Positions 32,260 to 42,915 are shown, counted from the stretch's first letter. The stretch: 64,000 nt of DNA from Acholoe squamosa (GCA_949317995.1 OX439049.1:64717247-64781246), one strand, 5' to 3'. Translations and numbers: made by a program. Notes: a model not told the origin generated them from the sequence alone.

Positions 32260-33516
32260 TTTCCTTTCTTCATGTGTTTGGATCATGTGGGGTATTGACA
32301 TGTCCCATATTGTGGAAGTGGGGGGGGGGAGGATGTGGGTTGTTCTATTTTGTTGAGTGAGGGGGGGGGAGGTAGGGAGGAGGCTTTGAGTGTTTACCAT
32401 ACTGTTGATATTAGAGCTAATTAACTCGAAAAGCGAGTTACAAGGAGACACCCTGGGGCCCTGCACTTTCAGTCATTTTGGTGGTGCGAATAAGTTTATA
32501 AAAAGATGGAAATTTTATATATAAGAGGCAGAATTACTTAATGAATTTGTAGTGCCATTAAAGGAGGAGATGTAGGGGACTTGCAGGAAAAGATATTGGT
32601 GAAGGTATATGATGTTGATCCATGTATCAACTTTCCCGCTTTTTTTTGCAATGTGGTGCGAATAGCACAGTTTTGGCGGGAGTTATGCGAATAGTGGCTT
32701 GTTGGTGCAAATAACCTGGATCAGAGAGTGCTTGACTTCATGTTAGGAGTGTCATTGACATCCAATATATATCGATGATGAATATCATCATTTTGGTCTT
32801 GATATTTCAAATATATCGATTATTGCTAAATAGAGCAAAATGGCCATGATATGAGCTTTTAACAGGGAAAGAATTTTTCATATACTCTAATTACTAGGCA
32901 AATTAGAGGGTGCGACTCTAATTAATAGGCAAATTAGAGTTATTATATTGCCCTGTACACAAGATTTACAGAATTATTTGATCTATTGGCAAAATGCAAT
33001 GACAAACTGAAATGAACGATGCATTAATTATAATTTAAATTGTTGGGCTTGGGTAATTCAAAATATATTTGAATCACAATACATTTTTTATCATAACTTT
33101 GGTTCTAATAGGAATTTCTGGAAATCTTTTTCAAATTTGGAAAGCCCAAATCCTGTGCATTTAGGAAAAACAAATGACTGTATCGATATAATGGTTTTAT
33201 CGATGCGATAATCGCGATTTCGTAAATCGCAACGTATCAATTTGGTAGGTATCGATGACACTCCTACTTCATGGCGTCCCCTGTAAAGGACAGCGTGACA
33301 GTCAAAGGGAGTGCTGATGCAACAGGATGAGTGCACAACTCATGGGAGCCAATCACAGGCTTTTCACTTTTCGAATTATCAGCAATTTACATTGCTACAT
33401 TATATTATTGAATATAGGCCCCTGGGAACTGGGTGGATTAAAGGCTACTTCACCCAAGGGAATGGAATTCAGTGTTGTTTATTGTGGTATTTTTAAAGGG
33501 AGATATGGGTTATAAC
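32260..33516. other. Intronic sequence, no exon recognised
   Basis: AT-rich with two short G-runs near 32320 and 32365, repeated GCAAATTAGAG words near 32900-32940 and ATATATCGAT words near 32770-32820. No coding exon or well-bounded element is visible. Confidence 0.5.
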
Positions 33517-33715
33517 CGGTTATCCTTGAAGGGCCGTTGATGCACTAATGTATCGTGCCCATTGGTCATCATGATGCACCCATGCTGGCATGGGGAGTAA
33601 CTCGCCACGGCTACATTCAACTCTGTAGGGTTGATGAACTCCTGCACGGTCGGCATGATGCTCAAATGAAGTGCTAGAGAGTAGACTTGCCAGCACTTCA
33701 TTGGAGGTCAACATG
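33517..33715. mobile_element. CATGATGCA MITE copy, left portion
   Basis: It starts near GTTATCCTTGAAGGGCCGTTGATGCA and carries CATCATGATGCACCCATGC, GGAGTAACTCGCCACGG and CAGCACTTCATTGGAGG. It is interrupted on the right by LINE-like coding sequence. A matching right end (GGCCCTTAAAGGGTTAA) appears only at about 38623-38639, after the 33-bp array. Confidence 0.65.
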
Positions 33716-33945
33716 ACCAAACCCTACAAGTGCAAGTCTAGAAATGAAGAGAAAACTATGAGCCGCCTCAGAATAGGTCACACAAGACTGACCCATGGTT
33801 ACAGAATAGGGAGAGAAAACCCTCCCAAGTGTGCCCGCTGTCAGAACCCCCTGACAGTGGAGCACATCCTCATCGATTGCCAACAGTGTCCCTACAGGGC
33901 ACAATACCACGCTTGTACAAGCTTGAAACAGCGCAGTACCCCGTG
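33716..33945 (+). pseudogene. Non-LTR retrotransposon (LINE) 3'-end coding fragment
   Basis: The + frame gives SRLRIGHTRLTHGY, then CARCQNPLTVEHILIDC, ending at a stop near 33946. The RLRxGHTxLTHxY motif and the CX2CX7HX4C finger are typical of the C-terminus after RNase H in Jockey/CR1-like LINE polyproteins. Only ~70 codons remain; no reverse transcriptase is present nearby. It is a 5'-truncated relic lodged inside a MITE. Confidence 0.75.
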
Positions 33946-34670
33946 AATAAGCCAAAGCTTATAAATAATGAGTCAGACGGGCAATTTGCCTCATAAAAGC
34001 AGCCCAAAGTCAGGGTGCGTCTTTTATTTCATGATGAAAGGAGTGGAATACAGACGTCCCATAGATTTAACATCTCACGCCCCCCATGAGATAACTCTGT
34101 ATCGCATAGCCAGTAAAAGCACCCCAAATGGTCCTAAAACTGATAGATTATCATTGTTTTACATTATCTAAGATGATTTTTGAACATTTCTGATTAAGAT
34201 AACATGAAGTAAATACAAAGGTTCACTCGTGTGGGTCTGACGTGAAGCCCAGACCCCACACTCGTGAAACCTTTTTCTATATTGGCCTCAACTGTGCCTT
34301 GATTATAGCATTTCTTTCAATGCATTATATATGCATGATATAAGGATAATTGGCACTGGTATGATGCATAAATGCAGCCCGGGCTAGTTGGCTGGTGACC
34401 TACCTCTATGTTGGAGACATCATAGAGGCAGCCCATGTCTAAGAAGTTACCAGTCAATCAGAGGGCACCCTTACACCCCAATGGTCAACCTGTCTCTCCT
34501 ATACAGATGTTTGGATATAGTCTGTGATTGGAGAATAGAAATACTCCCATCTAGTGGATTTCAAGAGTACTTCTCCATATTATCTTGGGAGAATGTCATC
34601 AGACATGGCCAGCGGGTATCATGCCCTCAAATACCTGTGGGGACCAGAGTACCCTGGCTACAAGACTCAC
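33946..34670. other. Unassigned, no gene supported
   Basis: AT-rich to about 34340, then a stretch with an open + frame (34388-34702) that runs into the 33-bp array. I recognise no domain in it. A fragment GGTATGATGCATAAATGCAG at 34358 again belongs to the CATGATGCA family. Confidence 0.45.
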
Positions 34671-37600
34671 CAGGGCTGCATTCATGTATCAGTGCATCAT
34701 AACCAGGGCTGCATTCATGTATCAGTGCATCATAACCAGGGCTGCATTCATGTATCAGTGCATCATAACCAGGGCTGCATTCATGTATCAGTGCATCATA
34801 ACCAGGGCTGCATTCATGTATCAGTGCATCATAACCAGGGCTGCATTCATGTATCAGTGCATCATAACCAGGGCTGCATTCATGTATCAGTGCATCATAA
34901 CCAGGGCTGCATTCATGTATTAGCATCATAACCAGGGCTGCATTCATGTATCAGTGCATCATAACCAGGGCTGCATTCATGTATCAGTGCATAACCAGGG
35001 CTGCATTCATGTATCTGTGCATCATAATAAGGGTAGCATTCATGTATCAGTGCCTCATAACCAGGGCTGCATTCATGTATCAGTGCATAACCAGGGCTGC
35101 ATTCATGTATCAGCACCATAACCAGGGCTGCATTCATGTATCAGTGCATCATAACCAGGGCTGCATTCATGTATCAGTGCATCATAACCAGGGCTGCATT
35201 CATGTATCAGTGCATAACCAGGGCTGCATTCATGTATCTGTGCATCATAACCAGGGCAGCATTCATGTATCAGTGCATAACCAGGGCTGCATTCATGTAT
35301 CAGTGCATCATAACCAGGGCTGCATTCATGTATCAGTGCATCATAATAAGGGTAGCATTCATGTATCAGTGCCTCATAACCAGGGCTGCATTCATGTATC
35401 AGTGCATCATAACCAGGGCAGTATTCATGTATCAGTGCATAACCAGCGCTGCATTCATGTATCAGTGCATCATAACTAGGGCAGCATTCATGTATCAGTG
35501 CATAACCAGGGCTGCATTCATGTATCTGTGCATCATAACCAGGGCAGCATTCATGTATCAGTGCATCATAACCAGGGCTGCATTCATGTATCAGTGCATC
35601 ATAACCAGGGCAGTATTCATGTATCAGTGCATAACCAGCGCTGCATTCATGTATCAGTGCATCATAACCAGGGCTGCATTCATGTATCAGTGCATCATAA
35701 CCAGGGCTGCATTCATGTATTAGCATCATAACCAGGGCTGCATTCATGTATCAGTGCATCATAACCAGGGCTGCATTCATGTATCAGTGCATCATAACCA
35801 GGGCTGCATTCATGTATTAGCATCATAACCAGGGCTGCATTCATGTATCAGTGCATCATAACCAGGGCTGCATTCATGTATCAGTGCATAACCAGGGCTG
35901 CATTCATGTATCAGTGCATCATAATAAGGGTAGCATTCATGTATCAGTGCCTCATAACCAGGGCTGCATTCATGTAACAGTGCATAACCAGGGCTGCATT
36001 CATGTATCAGCACCATAACCAGGGCTACATTCATGTATCAGTGCATCATAACCAGGGCTGCATTCATGTATCAGTGCATCATAACCAGGGCTGCATTCAT
36101 GTATCAGTGCATAACCAGGGCTGCATTCATGTATCTGTGCATCATAACCAGGGCTGCATTCATGTATCAGTGCATCATAACCAGGGCTGCATTCATGTAT
36201 CAGTGCATAACCAGGGCTGCATTCATGTATCTGTGCATCATAACCAGGGCAGCATTCATGTATCAGTGCATCATAACCAGGGCTGCATTCATGTATCAGT
36301 GCATCATAACCAGGACAGCATTCATGTATCAGTGCATCATAACCAGGACAGCATTCATGTATCAGTGCATCATAACCAGGGCTGCATTCATGTATCAGTG
36401 CATCATAACCAGGGCTGCATTCATGTATCAGTGCATCATAACCAGGACAGCATTCATGTATCAGTGCATCATAACCAGGACAGCATTCATGTATAAGTGC
36501 ATCATAACCAGGACAGCATTCATGTATCAGCATCATAACCAGGGCTGCATTCTATATCAGTGCATAACCAGGGCTGCATTCATGTATTAGCATCATAACC
36601 AGGGCAGCATTCATGTATCAGTGCCTCATAACCAGGGCTGCATTCATGTATTAGCATCATAACCAGGGCAGCATTCATGTATCAGTGCATCATAACCAGG
36701 GCTGCATTCATGTATCTGTGCATCATAACCAGGGCAGTATTCATGTATCAGTGCATCATAACCAGGGCTGCATTCATGTATCTGTGCATCATAACCAGGG
36801 CAGTATTCATGTATCAGTGCATCATAACCAGGGCTGCATTCATGTATCAGTGCATAACCAGGGCTGCATTCATGTATTAGCATCATAACCAGGGCTGCAT
36901 TCATGTATTAGCATCATAACCAGGGCTGCATTCATGTATCTGTGCATCATAACCAGGGCAGTATTCATGTATCTGTGCATCATAACCAGGGCTGCATTCA
37001 TGTATCAGTGCATAACCAGGGCTGCATTCATGTATTAGCATCATAACCAGGGCAGCATTCATGTATCAGTGCATCATAACCACGGCAGCATTCATGTATC
37101 AGTGCATCATAACCAGGGCAGCATTCATGTATCAGTGCATCATAACCAGGGCTGCATTCATGTATCTGTGCATCATAACCAGGGCTGCATTCATGTATCA
37201 GTGCATAACCAGGGCTGCATTCATGTATTAGCATCATAACCAGGGCAGCATTCATGTATCAGTGCATCATAACCACGGCAGCATTCATGTATCAGTGCAT
37301 CATAACCAGGGCTGCATTCATGTATCAGTGCATCATAACCAGGGCTGCATTCATGTATCAGTACATCATAACCAGGGCTGCATTCATGTATCAGTGCATC
37401 ATAACCAGGGCTGCATTCATGTATCAGTGCATCATAACCAGGGCAGTATTCATGTATCAGTGCATCATAACCAGGGCTGCATTCATGTATCAGTGCATCA
37501 TAACCAGGGCAGTATTCATGTATCAGTGCATCATAACCAGGGCTGCATTCATGTATCAGTGCATCATAACCAGGGCTGCATTCATGTATCAGTGCATCAT

Positions 37601-38590
37601 AACCAGGGCAGTATTCATGTATCAGTGCATCATAACCAGGGCTGCATTCATGTATCAGTGCATCATAACCAGGGCTGCATTCATGTATCAGTGCATCATA
37701 ACCAGGACAGCATTCATGTACTAGTGCATCATAACCAGGGCAGTATTCATGTATCAGTGCATCATAACCAGGGCTGCATTCATGTATCAGTGCATCATAA
37801 CCAGGGCTGCATTCATGTATTAGTGCATCATAACCAGGGCTGCATTCATGTATCAGTGCATCATAACCAGCACTGCATTTATGTATCAGTGCATCATAAC
37901 CAGGGCTGCATTCATGTATCAGTACATCATAACCAGGGCTGCATTCATGTATCAGTGCATCATAACCAGGGCAGTATTCATGTATCAGTGCATCATAACC
38001 AGCACTGCATTCATGTATCAGTGCATTATAACCAGGGCTGCATTTATGTATCTGTGCATCATAACCAGGGCAGTATTCATGTATCAGTGCATCATAACCA
38101 GGGCTGCATTCATGTATCAGTGCATCATAACCAGGGCTGCATTCATGTATCAGTGCATCATAACCAGGGCTGCATTCATGTATCAGTGCATCATAACCAG
38201 GGCTGCATTCATGTATCAGTGCATCATAACCAGGGCTGCATTCATGTATCAGTACATCATAACCGGGGCTGCATTCATGTATCAGTGCATCATAACCAGG
38301 GCTGCATTCATGTATCAGTGCATCATAACCAGGGCTGCATTCATGTATTAGTGCATCATAACCAGGGCTGCATTCATGTATCAGTGCATCATAACCAGGG
38401 CTGCATTCATGTATCAGTGCATCATAACATGGGCTGCATTCATGTATCAGTGCATCATGACCAGGGCTGCATTCATGTATCTGCATCATAACCAGGGCTG
38501 CATTCATGTATCAGTGCATCATAACCAGGGCTGCATTCATGTATCAGTGCATCATAACCAGGACTGCATTCATGCTTCAGCACATCATAA
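34671..38590. repeat. 33-bp minisatellite, 3.9 kb (~119 copies)
   Basis: The basic unit is GGGCTGCATTCATGTATCAG plus TGCATCATAACCA (33 bp). Shorter variants lack CAT (GTGCATAACCA) or read TATTAGCATCATAACCA. Higher-order blocks exist: GTAGCATTCATGTATCAGTG with CCTCATAACC recurs near 35031, 35351 and 35932 in similar neighbourhoods. The 33-bp period (11 codons) gives long artefactual ORFs on both strands (IHECSPGYDAL / YQCIITRAAFM). The right end joins the terminus of a CATGATGCA MITE at 38639. Confidence 0.95.
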
Positions 38591-38737
38591 CAACTTTAGG
38601 AAGGATGCATCAACATAGCATTGGCCCTTAAAGGGTTAAACCGTTTGGACTGCAGCTTGTAAAGGGTTAACGAGACGACATTCTGTTATACTTTGAAGTA
38701 CCTGGATAACAACGGACGATGACGCTGCACTTCTACC

Positions 38738-38869
38738 TTAACCCTTTAAGGACCGCTAATGTAGGAGTGCATCATGCCTATTGGTCGTCATGATGCACCA
38801 ATGATGTGCCGGCAAGACTGCTCACTAACACTTCATTGGTGCATCATGCCGACCCTCTGGGAGTATACA
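38738..38869. mobile_element. CATGATGCA MITE copy, truncated at the right
   Basis: It starts TTAACCCTTTAAGGACCGCT and has the GTCATGATGCACCAATG / CTTCATTGGTGCATCATG arms. It breaks off after GACCCTCTGGGAGTATACAT, where a degenerate copy of exon f begins. Confidence 0.7.
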
Positions 38870-38956
38870 TAGCCCTTCTTATTTAAATGACTTCACGACC
38901 GTGGGTGATGATGGTGAGTGGGGATGGCAGGCATTACCTTACTACATCTACCTTTA
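38870..38956 (+). pseudogene. Degenerate copy 1 of exon f 5' part
   Basis: The sequence ATTTAAATGACTTCACGACC, GTGGGTGATGATGG and GGCAGGCATTACCTTACTAC plus ATCTACCT aligns base by base with the real exon f (39127-39213). It lacks a good acceptor and the region corresponding to LDAMGFGMG. It looks like an old tandem duplication of the exon's 5' half. Confidence 0.75.
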
Positions 38957-38970
38957 CTGTTTTTTTATAG

Positions 38971-39074
38971 TATACAAAGATACCAATACACCGACCCTGT
39001 ACTTAGATGACGTCACAAGCCTGGGTGACGATGGAGAGCCGGGGCGCCAAGTGTTACCGGACCACATTAACTAA
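38971..39074 (+). pseudogene. Copy 2 of exon f 5' part, frame intact to a TAA
   Basis: It follows a good acceptor (TTTTTTTATAG) and reads in the proper phase [14 protein letters not shown], then LGDDGEPGRQVLPDHIN, followed by TAA at 39072-39074. This corresponds to the first ~33 codons of the real exon. No donor follows. If spliced from exon e it would truncate the enzyme at about residue 237, before the GFGMG motif. The absence of any other stop suggests recent origin or constraint; I favour recent duplication. Confidence 0.75.
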
Positions 39075-39102
39075 TTAATACATGATTTGTTGTTTCTTAC
39101 AG

Positions 39103-39320
39103 TATATAAAGATACCAACACACCGACCCCATATTTAGATGACTTCACGTTGCTGGGTGACGATGGAGAGCAGGGGCGGCAGGCGTTACCCGACCACATC
39201 TACCTGGATGCTATGGGGTTTGGGATGGGATGCTCGTGTTTACAGATGACCTTTCAAGCCGTCAACATTAACGAAGCCCGAGACCTCTACGACCAACTTA
39301 CGCCGCTCTGTCCTGTTATT
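39103..39320 (+). CDS. GCLC: Glutamate-cysteine ligase catalytic subunit, exon f
   Basis: The acceptor is GTTTCTTACAG and the first donor GTAAGT is at 39321. The 218-nt exon encodes [14 protein letters not shown]..., [37 protein letters not shown] and TPLCPVI, matching human residues of about 207-276. The [13 protein letters not shown] block is the most conserved part of the family. Human has Asn-Cys-Cys after GFGMG; here it is Cys-Ser-Cys, so the second Cys (human Cys249 position) is kept and the first is moved one place. Both edges of this exon are tandemly duplicated, with two copies upstream and four downstream. Confidence 0.97.
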
Positions 39321-39536
39321 GTAAGTAATACACGAGACCTCTACGACCAACTCATGCCGCTCTGTCCTGTTATTGTAAGTAATACACGAGACCTCTATGA
39401 CCAACTCACGCCGCTCTGTCCTGTTATTGTAAGTAATACACGAGACCTCTACGACCAACTCACGCCGCTCTGTCCTGTTATTGTAAGTACTACACGAGAC
39501 CTCTACGACCAACTCACGCCGCTCTGTCCTGTTATT
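39321..39536 (+). repeat. 54-bp in-frame repeat of exon f tail plus donor (4 extra copies)
   Basis: Units start at 39321, 39375, 39429 and 39483. Each comprises GTAAGTAATACA (the first 12 intron bases) and the exon's last 42 bases coding [14 protein letters not shown]. At exactly 18 codons (VSNT + [14 protein letters not shown]) with no stop, the exon can extend through any unit and splice at the next GTAAGT. Usable donors therefore lie at 39321, 39375, 39429 and 39483. The last unit ends GTTATTGCCG and has lost its donor. Copies differ at only a few bases. Confidence 0.93.
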
Positions 39537-39562
39537 GCCGTTCATTCTTAGGAATGAACGGC
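39537..39562. repeat. 11-bp perfect hairpin after the donor repeat
   Basis: GCCGTTCATTC, loop TTAG, GAATGAACGGC. It directly follows the last donor-repeat unit and precedes the 39570-41520 inverted-repeat element. Its role is unknown; it could sequester or terminate the repeat tract. Confidence 0.6.
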
Positions 39563-40059
39563 TAAAGGAGGGGACCCATTCTTAAATACAAGCTCTCAGA
39601 GTGGTGCTTCCTCGCTCTCCATGTATAATCCTGTCTCATAGGTACAGTATTGAGTATGCCTATACCTGGATTAAAATCTGCTAATCAGTCAAGCATAGAA
39701 GTGGTGGCAGTGGTGGTGTTGGTGGACATGTTATTGTAGACCCTGGGGACAGCCTGGGGGTAGACCTGGACACCTCAGGCAGAGCCATGGTATATAGTAC
39801 ATATATAGCCCCCCCCCCCCCCCCCACCCACCTCTGAATGGTGGTGGTGGCTGTGCTCCTGGGGTGGCCCCATACCTGCCTGCCACCACCTCCCCCAGCA
39901 CCATGTGGTTCTCTTCTGCTGGTGGTGCATTTCTCAGCACCACTGACTATTAACCCACTAAAGGCCACCTACATGTATTTATGTATACATGTACACATAA
40001 GTATGATGCACTTTTTTAGGAGTTTTAAGTGGCGTGGCATTGGATTATTTGGAGTCTTG

Positions 40060-41350
40060 GGACCGTTTTCCATGTGTGTCGACAGGGATCCAGGCCATAT
40101 ATGGTCAATTTTTATCTTAAAAAGTTATCAGATGGATGTCAGTGACCATTGGGACACCTCAACTACCCAATTTTATTGTTTGCCATGTGTGTCGGCCATC
40201 TTTGTTTTAGGAAACACAGGGATCCAGCTCATATATTGTCAATTTTAATCTTCAAAAATTATCAGATGGATGTTAGTGACCATTGAAAGACCTCAACTAG
40301 CTAATTCTATTTTTTTCAATATGTGTCGGCCATCTTTCTTTTAGAAAACACAGCGGGCTTCCCTAGCCCACTTAAAAGGGTCTATATCTCCTCTTTCGTA
40401 TCCCCTCAGGATGTGTGTGGTGCACATATGTGCGGGCACTGACACATTCCTCTGTTAAATTATCAACCTGTGAAGCACGGGATAGCCACTTAGTGCCGCT
40501 AAAGTGCTGTAAAACACAAATCAATCAATCAATCATTTAGAAAACACAGGGATCCAGGCCATATATGGTTTACTTTGATCTTCAAAAATTATCAGATGGA
40601 TGTTAGTGACCATTGGGAGACCTCAACTAGCCTATTTTATTGTTTTCCATGTGTGTCGGCCATCTTTGTTTTAGGAAACACAGGGATCCAGCTCATATAT
40701 TGTCAATTTTAATCTTCAAAAGTTATCAGATGGATGTTAGTGACCATTGGGACACCTCAACTAGCCTATTTTATTGTTTTCCATGTGTGTCGGCCATCTT
40801 TGTTTTAGGAAACACAGGGATCCAGCTCATATATTGTCAATTTTAATCTTCAAAAGTTATCAGATGGATGTTAGTGACCATTGGGACACCTCAACTAGCT
40901 AATTTTATTGTTCTCCATATATGTTATGGTTAGTGATCATTTGGACACCTCAACTACCCAATTTTATTGTTTTCCATGTGTGTCGGCCATCTTGGTTTTA
41001 GGAAACACAGGGATCCAGGTCATATGTGGTCAATTTTGATCTTCAAAAGTTATCAGATAGATGTTAGTGACCATTGGGACACCTCAACTTCCTAATTCTT
41101 TTGTTTTCCTTGTGTGTCGGCCATCATGGTTTCAGGAATCACAGGGATCCAGGCCATATATGGTCAATTTTGATCTTCAAAAGTTATCAGATGGATGTTA
41201 GTGACCATTGGGACACCTCAACTACCTAATTCTTTTGTTTTCCTTGTGTGTCGGCCATCATGGTTTCAGGAATCACAGGGATCCAGGCCATATATGGTCA
41301 ATTTTGATCTTCAAAAGTTATCAGATGGATGTTAGTGACCATTGTGACAC
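40060..41350. repeat. ~134-bp tandem repeat (about 8-9 copies)
   Basis: Each unit contains TGTGTCGGCCATCTTTGTTT, ACACAGGGATCCAG, GTCAATTTTAATCTTCAAAA and GATGTTAGTGACCATTGGGA. GTCGGCC recurs at about 40191, 40327, 40655, 40789, 40982, 41116 and 41250, and the regular spacing is 134-136 bp. A SINE interrupts the array at 40354-40535. Short frames (MDVSDHWDTS...) are repeat-derived. Confidence 0.9.
40354..40535 (+). mobile_element. SINE-like element, copy 4, with a different tail
   Basis: The head is identical in type to the other copies (GGGCTTCCCTAGCCCACTT to GACACATTCCTCTGTTAAAT). After that it switches to ATCAACCTGTGAAGCACGGG, GCTGTAAAACACAAATC and an (AATC)n tail. A perfect 14-bp target duplication, TTTAGAAAACACAG, lies at 40340-40353 and 40536-40549, so this head-tail combination inserted as one unit. 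Confidence 0.87.
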
Positions 41351-41520
41351 CACCACCACCAATACCACCACCACACTACTCCCAACCCTCACACACATTC
41401 CTTATTTGCATATTTTAATCCAGGCATAGGTTTACTCCATACTATAGCAATGGGACAGGATTTTACATGGAGAGCGAGGAAGCACCACAATCAGAGCATA
41501 TATTTAAGTATAGGTCCATT

Positions 41521-42746
41521 CCAAAGGCCATAGAGTTCATATATAATGATCTTTTTTCCTTGGATCAGAATAGGAATATGCACGGCATTACAGCATTGCT
41601 GTGTTTACTTTCCTGAAAGTATGTTATAGATTAATAAATTGCAAAACACACAACATATGAAGGGCTTTTAGATTCCGTATTAAAATAATATTTGTTCTGA
41701 AAATTTTGATCTAAGATCATATTAAAAATGTTGTAAATCAATTCTATACTTCTTAGAACATGATATGAATATGCACGGCATTACAGCTTTGCTGTGTTTA
41801 CTTTGCCGAAAATATGGGATAAATTTCTAATCCGGGAAACGCACTGCAATTTAACTGCTTTTAGAATTGATATTAAACTCAGAATTGATCGTCGAATTTA
41901 AATATGAAACCCTAATATCTTGATCATAGATGACAGATCCTAAATTGAATCCTCTCAATTGCATCCTTAACACGGGCCTCTTGATCATAGATCTTAGATT
42001 CTAAATTTTCAATTGAATCCTTAACATAATCTCCTAACCATGGACCCCTTGTTGTAAGTAATACACGGGACGCCGCTCTGTCCTGTTATTATAAGTAAAG
42101 GGGTCTGAACTTTGATATACAGCAAATTGTTGCACATGAATTGCATCTCACGGCTCAGGTGCCACAGCATTTAATGTAAATGAACAATGTCAGTGCAATC
42201 CCCCAATGACAATGTATTCAAAAAGAGTACTTCAGCTTGTTCCTGTTACAATACCAATAAGACCACCAGTCCTACAAAACAGTTTTCTCTTAGTTTATAC
42301 CAAAAAGGGTAACAAGAAATGTGGTTGTGACTGCGTAAAAAAACGCCTCCCGCCGTTAATGTCAATTTCTCTATTCAGAAATTTTGTATTGTGAGGCAAA
42401 TGCAATCATCATAGCGCACTCCCATACCGCTTCGCAGTACCGCCGCTACGCGGCGTGGGAGGCGCTAAAAAATCCTATTCCCTGTATTCTTTGGGGCTGC
42501 AAGGATGTATGATGTCTGAAAGATTAAAATTAATGTTTGGAATGGAGAGCAAAACAGTAGGGAGCCATCGATCTTTTAAAATAGCACCTTAGATATCTTA
42601 TCATCTATGATAATCTGAAAAGGAAAGGGAATGAGTTGAAAAGAGAAATAAGGTTGATAGGGGGTGTCCATTTAGATAAGATTTACCATAGAAGTGTCTC
42701 AGAGTTGTAGAACGTGACAGAAGTTTGTAAGAATGACTTGGAAAAC
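41521..42746. other. Intronic sequence; includes a ~200-bp-spaced duplication
   Basis: No exon is seen. AATATGCACGGCATTACAGC and TTGCTGTGTTTACTTT occur at about 41575 and again at about 41768, marking a degenerate direct duplication. A degenerate donor-repeat copy lies at 42047-42096 and is listed separately. Confidence 0.55.
42047..42096 (+). repeat. Distant degenerate copy of the exon f donor repeat
   Basis: TTGTAAGTAATACACGGGAC is followed by GCCGCTCTGTCCTGTTATTA plus TAAGTA. It matches the 54-bp unit but lacks CTCTACGACCAACTCA, and its second donor is mutated to ATAAGT. It lies 2.5 kb beyond the main repeat, on the far side of the inverted-repeat element. Confidence 0.85.
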
Positions 42747-42915
42747 TTAACCCTTTAAATGGTGCCGCTGCTGAAGTGCATCATGCCCAGAGGTCGGCAT
42801 GATGCATCAATGAAGTGCTGGCAAGCAGTCTTGGTGCATCATGCCGACCTCTGGGCATGATGCACCAATGAAGTGCTGGCAAGCAGTCTTGGTGCATCAT
42901 GCCGACCTTCCAGGA
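42747..42915. mobile_element. CATGATGCA MITE copy, right end missing
   Basis: It starts TTAACCCTTTAAATGGTGCC, followed by GAAGTGCATCATGCCCAGAG and two tandem GCACCAATGAAGTGCTGGCA plus AGCAGTCTTGGT units. It ends near GCCGACCTTCCAGGAGTG without the inverse terminus. Confidence 0.7.

Larger units (their letters stand above)
39572..41520. mobile_element. Transposon-like element with ~115-bp inverted ends
   Basis: The left end (39572-39690) and right end (about 41400-41520) are inverted copies. Examples are GTGGTGCTTCCTCGCTCTCC plus ATGTATAATCCTGTC near 39602 against its complement near 41451-41487, and CTGGATTAAAATCTGC against GCATATTTTAATCCAGG. Between them lie a C-rich tract (39809-39826), 134-bp repeats and a SINE. 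No transposase frame is seen, so it is non-autonomous. Target duplication was not identified. Confidence 0.72.

Noticed and set aside
34554..38618. Long ORFs reading IHVSVHHNQGC or IHECSPGYDAL
   Set aside because: Artefacts of the 33-bp (11-codon) period; open on both strands, with no homology.
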